A DNA stretch of 37,842 bases from an uncultured Eubacteriales bacterium (GCA_949293985.1 CASFFN010000041.1:1-37842); one strand, 5' to 3'. Shown: positions 1-9,140, numbered from the stretch's first letter. Translations and numbers: made by a program. The notes: a model not told the origin generated them from the sequence alone.

Positions 1-3000
1 TAGTCCGGGTCCTCCGCGCCGCAGCGGGTGCACTTGCCGTCCACGAAGTTGTGTCCCAGGGCAGGGATTTCCTCGCCCTTTTCCACCACCGTGCCGCAGT
101 CGCTGCACTTCCGGTCACCGGTGTAGCCGGGCTCGGTGCAGGTGGGCTCCTTCTTGCCGGTCAGCTCCGTGTTGTGGTCGGTCATGGGGATGTCCGAAAC
201 ATCCTTTTCAGCGGTGTAGGTCTCGCCGCCGAAGGTCACGGTGGCGGTGTAGGTGGTCACGCCCATTTCGGTACAGGTAGCTTCCGTCTTTACCTGGGAG
301 GTGACGGCCGCCGTTACCTCCCGCTCGTCGCCGCAGCCGCAGGCGAACACCGCCGTCGCGGACTTGCCGTCCTGGCTGAAGGTGAAGGTGGGCTCTGCGT
401 AGCTGTGGGTGTGATCCGGCTCAAATACCGCGGTCACCGTCACGGCCTTCTCCGGCATGGTGAAGGCGTTGTTCTCCACCGTAACCTCCTGGCTCTCCCA
501 CCGGACGAAGTGCCAGCCGGTCTCTGCCTGGGCGGTAAGGGTCACGGTATCCCCGGGGGCAGCCTCAGCGGTATCGGCGGAAGCCGTACCCTGTCCCTGG
601 GTGTTCACCGTCACCGTGCAGGTGGCGGGGGCGGTGAGGGTGATTTCCAGCTTATCCAGCTGGGGAGATTTGGTGTCGGGGCCGGTGAATACCAGCGTGC
701 CAGCGCCGGTCTCGGTCACTTCCAGGGTGAAGGTGACGGTATGGGTCTCCCGGGCCGCATCCCCGGCACCGGCTACCACTTCTCCGGCTGCAATCTTTTC
801 ATCCGGCTCAGACCAGGCCAGCTTGTTCTTGGTGTCGCCGCTGCGGTAAGTAGCGGTGACGGTGTAGGTGCCGGCCACCCGCGCCACATAGGGGAAGGAG
901 ATGGTGTCCTCCTGGTTCAGGCAGTTGATGTACTCGCCGTGGCTGGCCCAGTCGGCCTTGGCCACCTGCAGTGCCCACTGACCGTCGCTGGGCCGCTCCA
1001 CATTGTGAAGCTGGGCAAATTCCGCTTCCAGAGTAAGGGCGGTACCCGTCTGGTCAGGCAGGTAGAAGGGGTCGTCCTGGGTGTAGGTCTCCCGCTCCAC
1101 CAGAAGCTCCCGGGCCTCCACCAGGGCGAAGTAGGCATCGGCGATTTCACTCTGGGCGGGGCTTTCCGCCTGGAGCACTGCCTCGGCAGCCTCCAGAGCC
1201 TGGGCAAAGTCCTCCCAGCCGCTTACAAACCAACTTTCCGGCAGGTTCCGGACTTCGTCCACCAGCGCCTGCAATTCTTCCTTTTCCACGGAGTCCCGGT
1301 CCCGGATGGTGACGGTGGCTACCGTATCAAAGCCCAGAATCAGGCCCTTTTCCTGGGTGGACAGCTCGATGGTAAAGTCCCGGTCTCCCGTCACATTGGT
1401 ATTGCGCCGGGTTTCCACCGGGGCGGTTTTCTCCGTCTCGCCCGGCTGGAAGGTGATTTCCGTAATCAGCTCGGTGTTAAAGTCGTCCTGGATGGCGCTG
1501 CCGGGGTTGGGGGAAAGCCGGACGGTGACGCTCTGGTCGGGGTTGGTACCGCCTACCCGCACCACCTTGACCTCCATCCGTTCGTCCTCGCCCATGGTGT
1601 AGCTGTCCATCTCCAGACCCACCATGCCCAGGCCGTTGTTGTTGATGACATAGGCCGACTCCACGCCGATGGCCTTGGAGGTGACCCGCAGCTCCAGGGT
1701 ATGCTCCCCATGGGGCAGGTCGGGAGAGGCGAAAATCACCTGTCCCAGGGCACGGGCGGAGGCCGCCGTATCGATGGTGGCTACCTTCTCGCCGTCGATA
1801 TACACATCCGCCTTGCCGTGGTTGGGGTCCTTGGTACCCATGAGATAAATCTTGCTGCCGGTGAAGGTGGTGGTGAAGCTGGCGCCGGTATTGGCCCACT
1901 TGTTGGTGCCGCCAATGAACTGGGAGCCGGTTTCATCCGTCCAGCCGGAGCCGAACCGGAAGGCGGAATTGGTGATGTCCAGCACATCCATGCCCTCGGG
2001 AGCTACCCCGGGAAGCTGGAAGCCCTTGCTGGCCTTGTAGACGCCTACCTCGCTGAGCATGGGCACCTTCCCCTCGGGGACGGTGACGGTAACGCGCACC
2101 TGGTCGCCCTTTACGATGCCGGTGCGGCACAGCCGCTTGCCGCCGATGGTCTGGCCGGAAGCCAGCTCATGCCACTGACCCGCTGCATCCCGGTATTCCA
2201 CCAGGTACTGGTTGATTCTCTGGCCGAACTGGATAGCCTCCTCAATGGACACCACATCGAAGCTCTGCACGCCGCCCAAATCCAGCAGCAGCGTGCCGGT
2301 ATTGGTGCCGTCGTCGGTGGTCCAGTAGGTGCTGTCCTGTCCGTCAATGGTGTTGCCGGGCTTGTAAGCCAGGTCGTTGCCCCGGACGCTGTCGGCGGAG
2401 ACGGACTGCACCAGGTTGTTGGCAAAGGTCTGACGCACATTCTGCCCGAACTCCGTTACCCGGTCCAAAATGGCCTGGTCAACGCTTCCCACATTGTTGG
2501 GGGGAACATTCAGCAGGAAGGTGGCGTTGTGTCCCACGGAGCGGAAGTACATATCCGCCAGGGCCGCAATGGTCTTGGGGGTATTCTTGGTGGTGCCCCA
2601 GAACCAGCCGGAGGTAATCCGGGCGTCCGCCTCGGGAACCGTCCACTGGTTGCCGTTTTCCAGACCGATGGTGTAGCCTCCCTGGGAATTGCTGTTGATG
2701 GTGTTGGCGCTCTTGTCCACCTGGGACTTAGACCAGGTGTTCTCGTGAGCGTAGCCGTTCTCGTTGCCGATCCACCGGACGGTGGTGTAGGCCTCGGCGC
2801 CGAAGAGCATACAGTCGGCGTCATAACCGGCGGCCTTGCCCTCGTGGCTCTGGATGGTTTCAAACCACAGCTCAAAATCGTACTCCTGGGCGTTCGCGCC
2901 GGAACCCTTGGCTCCGTCCATCCACACCTCCCGGAAGCGTCCGTCGTTGCCGTACTTGTCGTTGCCCAGAATCTCGTTCAGCTGATTATTGTAGTACTCG

Positions 3001-3581
3001 TTGTAGTCCAGCACATCGTTTTCCTTGCTGGTGGCGTTGCCGTTGGCATCATAGTAGCCATAGCTGGGGTCGTGAATGTCCCAGGGGGACAGGTACAGGC
3101 CCATATCCATGTCGTACTCGGTGCAGGCGGCGGACAGCTCCGCCAGAATGTCGCCCTGACCGTCCTTGTAGCTGGTAGCCGCCACATCGTAGTCGGTGTA
3201 GGCGCTGTTCCAGATACAGAAGCCGTCATGGTGCTTGGCGGTGACAATAAGCATCTGGAAGCCGGCATTTTTCAGGGTGCGCACCATGGTATCTGCGTCA
3301 AAATCCTCTTCCAGCTTGAAAATCTCGTCCGGGGTCTTGTTCCCATAGTTTTCGCCCCACTCAATCTCATTGAAGGTGTTGGGGCCGAAGTGGCAGAATG
3401 CGGACAGCTCCGCCTTCTGGTACCAGTACTGGTTGGCGTCCGGCACCACGGCGTCCGCCTCCGGCGCCGGGGTGCCGTTGGCCGTCAGGTCGCCGTCGGC
3501 GATATACCGGGCGTCCGCAGCCTGGGCTTTGGGAATCATTCCCGCGCCGGATAACAGTCCCGCGGTAATGGCGCCGGCCAT
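1..3581 (-). CDS. Secreted modular GH29 alpha-L-fucosidase (3' end outside window; 5' end frameshifted)
   Basis: Hydrolyses terminal alpha-L-fucose from glycans outside the cell (GH29, retaining). Seen: signal-peptide-like start ending KAQAADA; GH29 signatures FCHFGPNTF, TAKHHDGF and VWMDGAKG, whose Asp (codon 222 from the ATG at 3581) fits the family nucleophile. These are followed by an F5/8C-like carbohydrate-binding region, a second beta-sandwich, a Calx-beta-like stretch, a CBM6/35-like module, an InlB-type repeat (VTVNTQGQG...W) and Cys-pair modules (CTEPGYTG, CSDCG, CTRCG) that continue past base 1. The start is a problem. The ATG with a good GGAGGA site is at 3621, but it is one base out of frame with the enzyme. 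Removing one A from the AAAA run (complement of 3600-3603) would restore MGKNLVKRGLAWLM... and a normal charged signal peptide. 3581 is only the first in-frame ATG and lacks a ribosome site. The gene lies 165 bp after the GH20 gene, so co-transcription is likely. The enzyme class is confident; the 5' end is not. Confidence 0.85.
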   Translation of the reverse strand, partial: MAGAITAGLLSGAGMIPKAQAADARYIADGDLTANGTPAPEADAVVPDANQYWYQKAELSAFCHFGPNTFNEIEWGENYGNKTPDEIFKLEEDFDADTMVRTLKNAGFQMLIVTAKHHDGFCIWNSAYTDYDVAATSYKDGQGDILAELSAACTEYDMDMGLYLSPWDIHDPSYGYYDANGNATSKENDVLDYNEYYNNQLNEILGNDKYGNDGRFREVWMDGAKGSGANAQEYDFELWFETIQSHEGKAAGYDADCMLFGAEAYTTVRWIGNENGYAHENTWSKSQVDKSANTINSNSQGGYTIGLENGNQWTVPEADARITSGWFWGTTKNTPKTIAALADMYFRSVGHNATFLLNVPPNNVGSVDQAILDRVTEFGQNVRQTFANNLVQSVSADSVRGNDLAYKPGNTIDGQDSTYWTTDDGTNTGTLLLDLGGVQSFDVVSIEEAIQFGQRINQYLVEYRDAAGQWHELASGQTIGGKRLCRTGIVKGDQVRVTVTVPEGKVPMLSEVGVYKASKGFQLPGVAPEGMDVLDITNSAFRFGSGWTDETGSQFIGGTNKWANTGASFTTTFTGSKIYLMGTKDPNHGKADVYIDGEKVATIDTAASARALGQVIFASPDLPHGEHTLELRVTSKAIGVESAYVINNNGLGMVGLEMDSYTMGEDERMEVKVVRVGGTNPDQSVTVRLSPNPGSAIQDDFNTELITEITFQPGETEKTAPVETRRNTNVTGDRDFTIELSTQEKGLILGFDTVATVTIRDRDSVEKEELQALVDEVRNLPESWFVSGWEDFAQALEAAEAVLQAESPAQSEIADAYFALVEARELLVERETYTQDDPFYLPDQTGTALTLEAEFAQLHNVERPSDGQWALQVAKADWASHGEYINCLNQEDTISFPYVARVAGTYTVTATYRSGDTKNKLAWSEPDEKIAAGEVVAGAGDAARETHTVTFTLEVTETGAGTLVFTGPDTKSPQLDKLEITLTAPATCTVTVNTQGQGTASADTAEAAPGDTVTLTAQAETGWHFVRWESQEVTVENNAFTMPEKAVTVTAVFEPDHTHSYAEPTFTFSQDGKSATAVFACGCGDEREVTAAVTSQVKTEATCTEMGVTTYTATVTFGGETYTAEKDVSDIPMTDHNTELTGKKEPTCTEPGYTGDRKCSDCGTVVEKGEEIPALGHNFVDGKCTRCGAEDPD

Positions 3582-3671
3582 AAGCCACGCCAAACCGCGT
3601 TTGACCAGGTTCTTACCCATTTGTTTTCCTCCTATACTCTGCTTTTACCCAGCAAAACCCCCATACGCATA

Positions 3672-3707
3672 CTGCCCCTTTGCCGTTTTCAGTTGGCAAA
3701 GGGGCAG
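3672..3707 (-). other. Stem-loop between the GH20 and GH29 genes
   Basis: Thirteen-bp perfect stem (CTGCCCCTTTGCC paired with GGCAAAGGGGCAG) around a 10-nt loop, about 50 nt before the fucosidase start. It has no U tract, so it is more likely an mRNA processing or stability hairpin, or an attenuator, than a terminator. Confidence 0.5.
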
Positions 3708-3742
3708 ACCCCATCGGCTGGGTGGGAATGGGTTGCGGGGGC

Positions 3743-3769
3743 GGGAGATTCCGGCTTCCGGAATCTCCC
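3743..3769 (-). terminator. Hairpin just after the GH20 gene
   Basis: Perfect 12-bp stem (GGGAGATTCCGG / CCGGAATCTCCC, 3-nt loop) 18 nt past the GH20 stop. No run of U follows, so termination is probably partial. Together with the hairpin at 3672-3707 it may set the ratio of hexosaminidase to fucosidase mRNA. Confidence 0.45.
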
Positions 3770-3786
3770 ATGGAATATTGTATTGC

Positions 3787-6700
3787 TTAGTTCGCCTTTT
3801 CCTTCCGGATCCGCACCCACATCACGGCCACACAGGCGGCGGAGGTGAGGAGCAGCGCCATCAGCAGGAAGGGACTGGCCAGCTCGCCGGTCTGATCCGG
3901 GCCGTCCGGGTCCGTAGCGGGCTTGGTGGTTTCCGTAGGCTCACTGGGATCGGTGGGCTTGGTAGGCTCGCTGGGATCGGTGGGCTTGGTAGGCTCACTG
4001 GGATCGGTGGGCTTGGTGGGGTCGGTAGGCTCACTGGGATCGGTGGGTTCGCTGGGGTCAGTGGGCTCGGTAGGCTCGGTGTAATCCGGGTCCTTCTCAC
4101 CGCAGTCGGTGCAAACGCCGTTTTCGAAGTTATGACCCAGAGCCGGAATCACCTTCCAGGTATCCAGGTCGGCGATGGGCTTTGTCATAGCCTCGTCCTC
4201 GAAGGCGGCACCGCATTTGCACACATAATAGGCCTTGGTGCCGGGCTCGGTGCAGGTGGGATTCTTCCCCTCCACCAAAGTGACGGTGTGGCTGTGAACC
4301 GCCTCCCACTTGGCGTAGAGGGTCAGATCCCCAGTCACCGGGGTTTCAAAGTCGTAGGCTTCCGTGCAGGCTGCGTCCCGGTACCAGCCCCGGAAGGCAT
4401 AACCGGCGCGCTCCGGGTCGGCAGGCTGCGTCAGGGTCTCACCGGAGGTGACCAGCAGGCTCTCCACGGCGGTGCCGCCCTGGGAATCGAAGGCCACCAG
4501 GTGCTTCTCCACAGGGGTCACGCCATTGGCGTGGCAGACGAAGCTGTCCACCTTGCCGTAGAAGGCGCTGTCCTCGCCGCCGATGCGGGCCACGGGAATA
4601 TCAAAGGAGGAGTGCTGGATGCCGGTCTTGCCCATAAACTGGGTAGTGGCGTTCTCATCCGGCAGGAAGGAGCCAACAGCAGCGATCTTCTGTCCGTCCA
4701 CCACCAGGTAGGTCTTCTTGCCCTCGTTGGTGATGGTCAGCTCCACCCACTGGTCGTGGGGCAGCTCATAGTCGAACACATACTGGTACAGCTCCCGGGC
4801 AAAGCCCAGCTTCCACTTGCCGTCTCCGGCAGGGATGGCCTTTACCACATGTTCGCCGTAGGCGGCGTCCGCCTCCAGAAGAATCTGCTCTTCATCGGCG
4901 TGGCTTCCGTCCTTGTATACCCGCAGGGTCACGGAGCTGTTGGGGCCCAGCACATCCATGCCGGTGGAAGCGTAGCTGCTGCCGCCGCCCAGCACCAGAG
5001 CGCCGTTCTCCAGGGCAGCGCCGGTGAGGGTCAGGTTCCGGCCGTTGCCGGAGTAGTCCGTCTCATTGGTGAAGGGATACTGGGCATAAGCCTGGGTTCC
5101 CTCCTCCAGGGATACCTTGTGATAGGGGTTGGTGTTGGGAGCGGTGGAAAGAACTGCCACGCTCTCCTGGGTCTGGGCATAGGTACGGTCCAGGCCGTCG
5201 CCGCCCATGCCCCACATCTTCACGCTCAGGTAAGGCAGCGCGCTCATAAACCGGTCGAAGGTGTCGGTCTCGTTGATACCGGCGGCCCGGGTGTCGATGT
5301 TGTCCTGCCAAATGGCGTAGCAGGCGCCCAGCATCTGGGAGGAGCCGCTGGGAATCCAGGTGCCGCCCATGTTCTCCGGCTGCCAGCTGTTATACAGGCT
5401 CTGGGTGTTCAGGTAGTCCCCGTAGCCGCCAGTGGAGCCGGTGCCGTTGGGTACCATATACAAATAGCCGTCAATGGTATTGACCAGCTGGAAGCCCAGG
5501 TTGAACATGGCCTGGGGATTGGCCCAGCCGGTGTTCCAGATATTCATCTGGGCGCCCTGGACATCGGCCGCGGTGAAGGGGGAGCCTTCTCCGCCGCTCA
5601 TCTGGGACAGGCTGCCCCATACCCGCACCTGACGGCCCTTCTCGTTGCGGATGTAGTCGATCATTTCCTTCAGGAACGCCCGGTACGCGGGATGGCTGTC
5701 ATAGAACTCGTCGGCGCCGATGTGAACGATGGTGTTCTCGTCATAGATGCCCGCTTCGATGTACTCGTCGAAAATGCCCTTGAGAATCTCAATGGCCTCA
5801 GGCTTGCTGATGTCCACATGATCGAACCAGGGACGGTTGCCGCCTTTTTTGTTCAGCACCAGCTCCGGCTTGCCCAGGGTGTTCTTGATGTAGTTGGTAA
5901 TGGCCAGGGCGTGGGCCGGAACATCGATTTCGGGAATGATGTCCACACCCAAAGCCCGGGCGTCCTGCATGAAGGACTTAAACTCTTCTTTGGTGTAGTA
6001 ATAATCCTTGGAAGTCAGGCCGTCCTGGGAGAATTCCAGGCGGAAGCCCTGGTAGGAATTCCACGCCTCGGCTTCCTTACCGGCAGCGACATAGTCCTCC
6101 ATGAAAATCAGGTTATCGCTCAGGTGAATGTGGAAGCTGTTCATCTTGTACCAGGCCATGTTCTTCACGATGTTCTGGAGGGTCTCCATAGAGGTGGGCT
6201 TCCGGCCCACATCCAGCATGAAGCCCCGGTTCTGGAACTCGGGATAGTCCCGGGCGGTACCCTGGGGAATGGTGTAGTCCCCGCGGAGTTTCAGAATCTG
6301 CAGCACGGAGCGGGTGCCCCAGTAGCTGCCCACGGAATCGTTGGCCCCGATGACCACCTGGTCCGTGACTACCATATTATAGGTTTCCTTGTCGAAGCCG
6401 TCGCCGTCGTGGTAAGACAGCACAATGTCTCCGGCCTTGGCTCCGCTTTCCACAATGGGAAGATTCAGACCGAACAGGTCGGCAATGTCAGCCTGGAGCT
6501 CCTGGGCAACGGACTGGAAGCCGCCCTCTGCCACAATGCGGCTCTCGGGGGTCAGGCGGAAGGTCTTGCCCTGCTGCTCCGGGGAGGAATACCACTGGGC
6601 CAGCTCCGGCACCACCACAGGCTTTTCGTTGCCTTCGTTGGCGGACTTCTCGCCGGGGATGGTCAGCTCCACGGTGGCGGAGCCCTTGTTGGTCACATCG

Positions 6701-8370
6701 GCCTTCTCCCACACGGTGACGGAGATTTCCACCTTGGTATCCACCAGGGGGGTGTAGATGGTGCCGTCGGCGCCCACTACCTGCTCAAAGTTGCAGCCCC
6801 ACTCCATTTCAAACTTTTCGGGGACCTCTCCCTTGAGGACGACACGGCCGTCCTCCACCACGGCGCTCTGGGCCAGTTCCGCCGCGGTCAGCGCCGGGGT
6901 CACCACAATCTCGGATTCCTCCTGATACACTTCAAACTCATACAGCGCCACATTGTTCCAGAAGTCGCTGGAGTAGCTTTCCACCCACACCCGGACATAC
7001 CGGGCTTCCACCGGCTTGTCAAAGTTCACCGTCTGGATGGGAGCGGTGGCAGGCATCAGCTTGCCCTCATAGGTTTTCTGGGTCGTCCAGTCCTGCCCAT
7101 CCAGAGAGGTCTGGATGTGCCACTTGTCGGCGTTGTTGTTCTCCCAGTAGAGAACCACGCTGCCCACCATATATTTCGCGCCTAAGTTGTAGGTGATGGT
7201 GGGGTTCTTCACATTCTGGTTGGTGGCCCAGCGGGAGTTCTTGCTGGTCTTGTCGCCGTCTCTGGCCTTGTCGGCGGTGAAGGTGGTGCCGCTCTCCACA
7301 TTGGTGGCAGAGGCCGTGACCCCAGACTCCCGGGCAATGTTGGTGCCCTCGGGCAGGGTGACCACTTCGTCCGGCACTTCCGGCATATGGCCGTAGACCT
7401 CGAATTCCCGCACGCCTACATTATACCAATCGGCGACGGCCTCGCCGTACCTGGTAATCCGCAGCCGCACATACCGGGCATTCACCGGGTCTGCCAGGGT
7501 ATGCTTCGGCTCCAGCACGCCGTCGGCGCTCTCCACCTTTACCTGCTCCGTCCAGCCGCTGCCGTCGGAGGAGGTCTCAATCACATAGTCTTGGATGTTG
7601 GTCTTTTCCCAGAACACGTTGAAACCGGTGATGGTACGCTCCTGGCCCAAATCCAGCCGGAGCCACCGCTCGGTGGTACCTGCGCCGTCATTGTTGGTGC
7701 CCCACCGGGAATCGGCATTGTAGTTGCCGTCGATGGTGGCAGAAGGGGGGAACTTGTCCGTCTCCGTATTGGAGGCGGTGGCCACCACCCCGTTCAGACG
7801 GGCCAGGTTGCCGATGGTCGGCTCGGTCTCCTCGCTGCCGTAAACCTCAAACTCATACACAGACACATTGAACCAGCTGCCACCGGTCACGGCGGTTTCA
7901 TAGTCCGTTACCCGCAGACGCACATACCGGGCCTGAACCGCCTCATCCAGGGTATAGGTCATATGCAGCTGGGAGGGCTTCTCCGTCTGCGTTACCCGGG
8001 GTGTCCAGGCCTGACCGTCCGGGGAGGTCTCGATGGTATAGGCGGTCGCGTTGGCAACCTCCCAGTAAACCTGGAAGCTGCGGATGGTATACATATCGCC
8101 CAGGTCGTACTGAAGCCAGCGCTCCGGCTTGTTTGCGTTGGCGTCGGTTGCCCAGCGGGAAGCCTTGTCGGTTGTGTTGCCGTCTCTGGCCTTGTCCGCT
8201 GTGAAATCGGTTCCCGCCTCCGAGTTGGAAGCGGTAGCCACCACCCCGTCCAATCGGGCCAGGTTGACGTCCTCCGCCTTGGGCTGCACAGCGGAAGCGG
8301 CGAAGGGCACGCTCACCAGCAGCACCAGGGCCAGCAGGGCAGCCAGCCATTGGATTCTCCTTTTTTTCAT
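3787..8370 (-). CDS. Cell-wall-anchored modular GH20 beta-N-acetylhexosaminidase
   Basis: 1527 residues. Cleaves terminal GlcNAc/GalNAc (or lacto-N-biose) from host glycans at the cell surface. Order: signal peptide 1-27; three F5/8C (discoidin-like) modules at about 40-180, 190-330 and 340-480; an Ig-like linker; GH20 N-domain about 600-700; GH20 barrel about 705-1050 with NSFHIHLSDN and HIGADEFY. D887-E888 is the family's catalytic pair for substrate-assisted hydrolysis. A LamG-like module (about 1135-1300), an InlB repeat (about 1308-1375) and a Cys-pair module (CTEPG, CKCG, CTDCG) follow. The tail is a Pro/Thr/Ser/Glu repeat, PDQTGE at 1491-1496, a hydrophobic helix and RIRKEKAN, a sorting-signal layout with a non-classical LPXTG. 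The ATG at 8370 has AGAGGTG upstream. Most hexosaminidases are far shorter; the extra modules suggest binding to mucin or milk-glycan surfaces. Exact specificity cannot be told by eye. Confidence 0.93.
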   Translation of the reverse strand: MKKRRIQWLAALLALVLLVSVPFAASAVQPKAEDVNLARLDGVVATASNSEAGTDFTADKARDGNTTDKASRWATDANANKPERWLQYDLGDMYTIRSFQVYWEVANATAYTIETSPDGQAWTPRVTQTEKPSQLHMTYTLDEAVQARYVRLRVTDYETAVTGGSWFNVSVYEFEVYGSEETEPTIGNLARLNGVVATASNTETDKFPPSATIDGNYNADSRWGTNNDGAGTTERWLRLDLGQERTITGFNVFWEKTNIQDYVIETSSDGSGWTEQVKVESADGVLEPKHTLADPVNARYVRLRITRYGEAVADWYNVGVREFEVYGHMPEVPDEVVTLPEGTNIARESGVTASATNVESGTTFTADKARDGDKTSKNSRWATNQNVKNPTITYNLGAKYMVGSVVLYWENNNADKWHIQTSLDGQDWTTQKTYEGKLMPATAPIQTVNFDKPVEARYVRVWVESYSSDFWNNVALYEFEVYQEESEIVVTPALTAAELAQSAVVEDGRVVLKGEVPEKFEMEWGCNFEQVVGADGTIYTPLVDTKVEISVTVWEKADVTNKGSATVELTIPGEKSANEGNEKPVVVPELAQWYSSPEQQGKTFRLTPESRIVAEGGFQSVAQELQADIADLFGLNLPIVESGAKAGDIVLSYHDGDGFDKETYNMVVTDQVVIGANDSVGSYWGTRSVLQILKLRGDYTIPQGTARDYPEFQNRGFMLDVGRKPTSMETLQNIVKNMAWYKMNSFHIHLSDNLIFMEDYVAAGKEAEAWNSYQGFRLEFSQDGLTSKDYYYTKEEFKSFMQDARALGVDIIPEIDVPAHALAITNYIKNTLGKPELVLNKKGGNRPWFDHVDISKPEAIEILKGIFDEYIEAGIYDENTIVHIGADEFYDSHPAYRAFLKEMIDYIRNEKGRQVRVWGSLSQMSGGEGSPFTAADVQGAQMNIWNTGWANPQAMFNLGFQLVNTIDGYLYMVPNGTGSTGGYGDYLNTQSLYNSWQPENMGGTWIPSGSSQMLGACYAIWQDNIDTRAAGINETDTFDRFMSALPYLSVKMWGMGGDGLDRTYAQTQESVAVLSTAPNTNPYHKVSLEEGTQAYAQYPFTNETDYSGNGRNLTLTGAALENGALVLGGGSSYASTGMDVLGPNSSVTLRVYKDGSHADEEQILLEADAAYGEHVVKAIPAGDGKWKLGFARELYQYVFDYELPHDQWVELTITNEGKKTYLVVDGQKIAAVGSFLPDENATTQFMGKTGIQHSSFDIPVARIGGEDSAFYGKVDSFVCHANGVTPVEKHLVAFDSQGGTAVESLLVTSGETLTQPADPERAGYAFRGWYRDAACTEAYDFETPVTGDLTLYAKWEAVHSHTVTLVEGKNPTCTEPGTKAYYVCKCGAAFEDEAMTKPIADLDTWKVIPALGHNFENGVCTDCGEKDPDYTEPTEPTDPSEPTDPSEPTDPTKPTDPSEPTKPTDPSEPTKPTDPSEPTETTKPATDPDGPDQTGELASPFLLMALLLTSAACVAVMWVRIRKEKAN
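3941..4079 (-). repeat. In-frame tandem repeat encoding the PSEPTKPTD-type linker
   Basis: About four near-identical 30-bp units, with shorter variants, encode the Pro/Thr/Ser/Glu linker of the hexosaminidase just before its wall anchor. Such repeats lengthen or shorten by slippage in multiples of three codons. Confidence 0.75.
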
Positions 8371-8619
8371 GCTTTACACCTCTTGATTCAAATTTCTTGG
8401 AACTTCGCGGTTGGTTTTTCCCACACATGGGGGCTAAGGAAAATAAAAACCATGCTGCCGCCGCCACCATGGACAAAAGCCGTACCATCCCGCCTGCCAC
8501 GGAAGCTGCGGCACACATGGTCATGCCTGATTGAACAGTAACATCCCACGAGCCGGTGCATCTCCTGATTTCGGGACTTTGCCGACGGCCACTGCGCCTG
8601 ATTTTTACATTCCATTCAC

Positions 8620-8648
8620 ATTTTACCAGAACTGCCTTTTTCTGTCTA
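8620..8648 (-). promoter_or_regulatory. Sigma-A promoter for the GH20-GH29 genes
   Basis: On the minus strand TAGACA (8648-8643), 17-bp spacer, TAAAAT (8625-8620). Each box differs by one base from consensus. It would give a 5' leader of about 240 nt before the GH20 start, an unusually long leader with no riboswitch class that I recognise. Confidence 0.6.
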
Positions 8649-8892
8649 CTTACAGTACCTCCAAAAATTTCCATCAAAATTGTACACTTTGCATAAGAAG
8701 TCCGGGAAAAGCCAATTTTTTCTCCTGATTTTCAAAAAAGAATCTTTCAGACGGTATCAGAGCGTCCCGTAGAGGGGGTTCCCTTTCCGGGAGCCGGTAT
8801 GTCCGGCTTGGCTCCGCCCGCCGTCGGGCGAACCACAGAATGTTTCGGGGGCAGTTCAGGTATACCAGGTCATACCGGCCTTACGGTTTTAG

Positions 8893-8985
8893 GGAAGCTC
8901 TGATTAAATCGGCAAGAGCTGGCAGCGAGAGATTTTTCGTCAGACAAAAGAATGGAAAACCGGGGAATACTTTGTGTATTTCCGG
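8893..8985 (+). repeat. E1 element, half copy 1
   Basis: 93 bp matching the left half of the full E1 copy at 21348 with a single mismatch (GGAAGCTC for GGAAACTC). It stops at the base of the central hairpin (TTTCCGG); the right half is absent. It lies about 80 bp upstream of the lic-operon promoter. Confidence 0.85.
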
Positions 8986-9065
8986 GGATATTTTTGCGGA
9001 TATCCCCGCCCCGGCGGTTTTTCCCGCCGAAAAAAGCAATTTTTCTCCCTTTCCTTTTGTAAAAG

Positions 9066-9094
9066 TTGACATAAGGAGCGGTCTTTGCTATAAT
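9066..9094 (+). promoter_or_regulatory. Perfect consensus sigma-A promoter of the lic-like operon
   Basis: TTGACA (9066-9071), 17-bp spacer, TATAAT (9089-9094), with the start codon 46 bp further on behind GGAGGG. An exact consensus suggests strong, probably constitutive expression of the surface-polymer operon. Confidence 0.92.
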
Positions 9095-9140
9095 TGACAA
9101 AATTCCGGGAAAAACTCCCAGATTTTTTTGGAGGGATACC

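Noticed and set aside
51..3554. 1167-codon open frame on the plus strand
   Set aside because: It is the antisense shadow of the GH29 gene in GC-rich DNA. The minus strand carries recognisable catalytic motifs and domains; the plus reading is low-complexity Gly/Val/His with no family likeness.
3370..7185. 1271-codon open frame on the plus strand
   Set aside because: Antisense shadow of the GH20 gene, which has clear GH20 and F5/8C signatures. No ribosome site or domain supports the plus frame.
8540..8600. Cobalamin-riboswitch-like CAGGAGA segment in the GH20 leader
   Set aside because: Only a short piece resembles the B12 box; the other conserved elements and enough upstream transcript are missing.
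8388..8615. Possible 75-residue leader peptide before GH20
   Set aside because: The candidate ATG touches its AGGAG without spacing, the composition is not protein-like, and it lies within the probable leader RNA.
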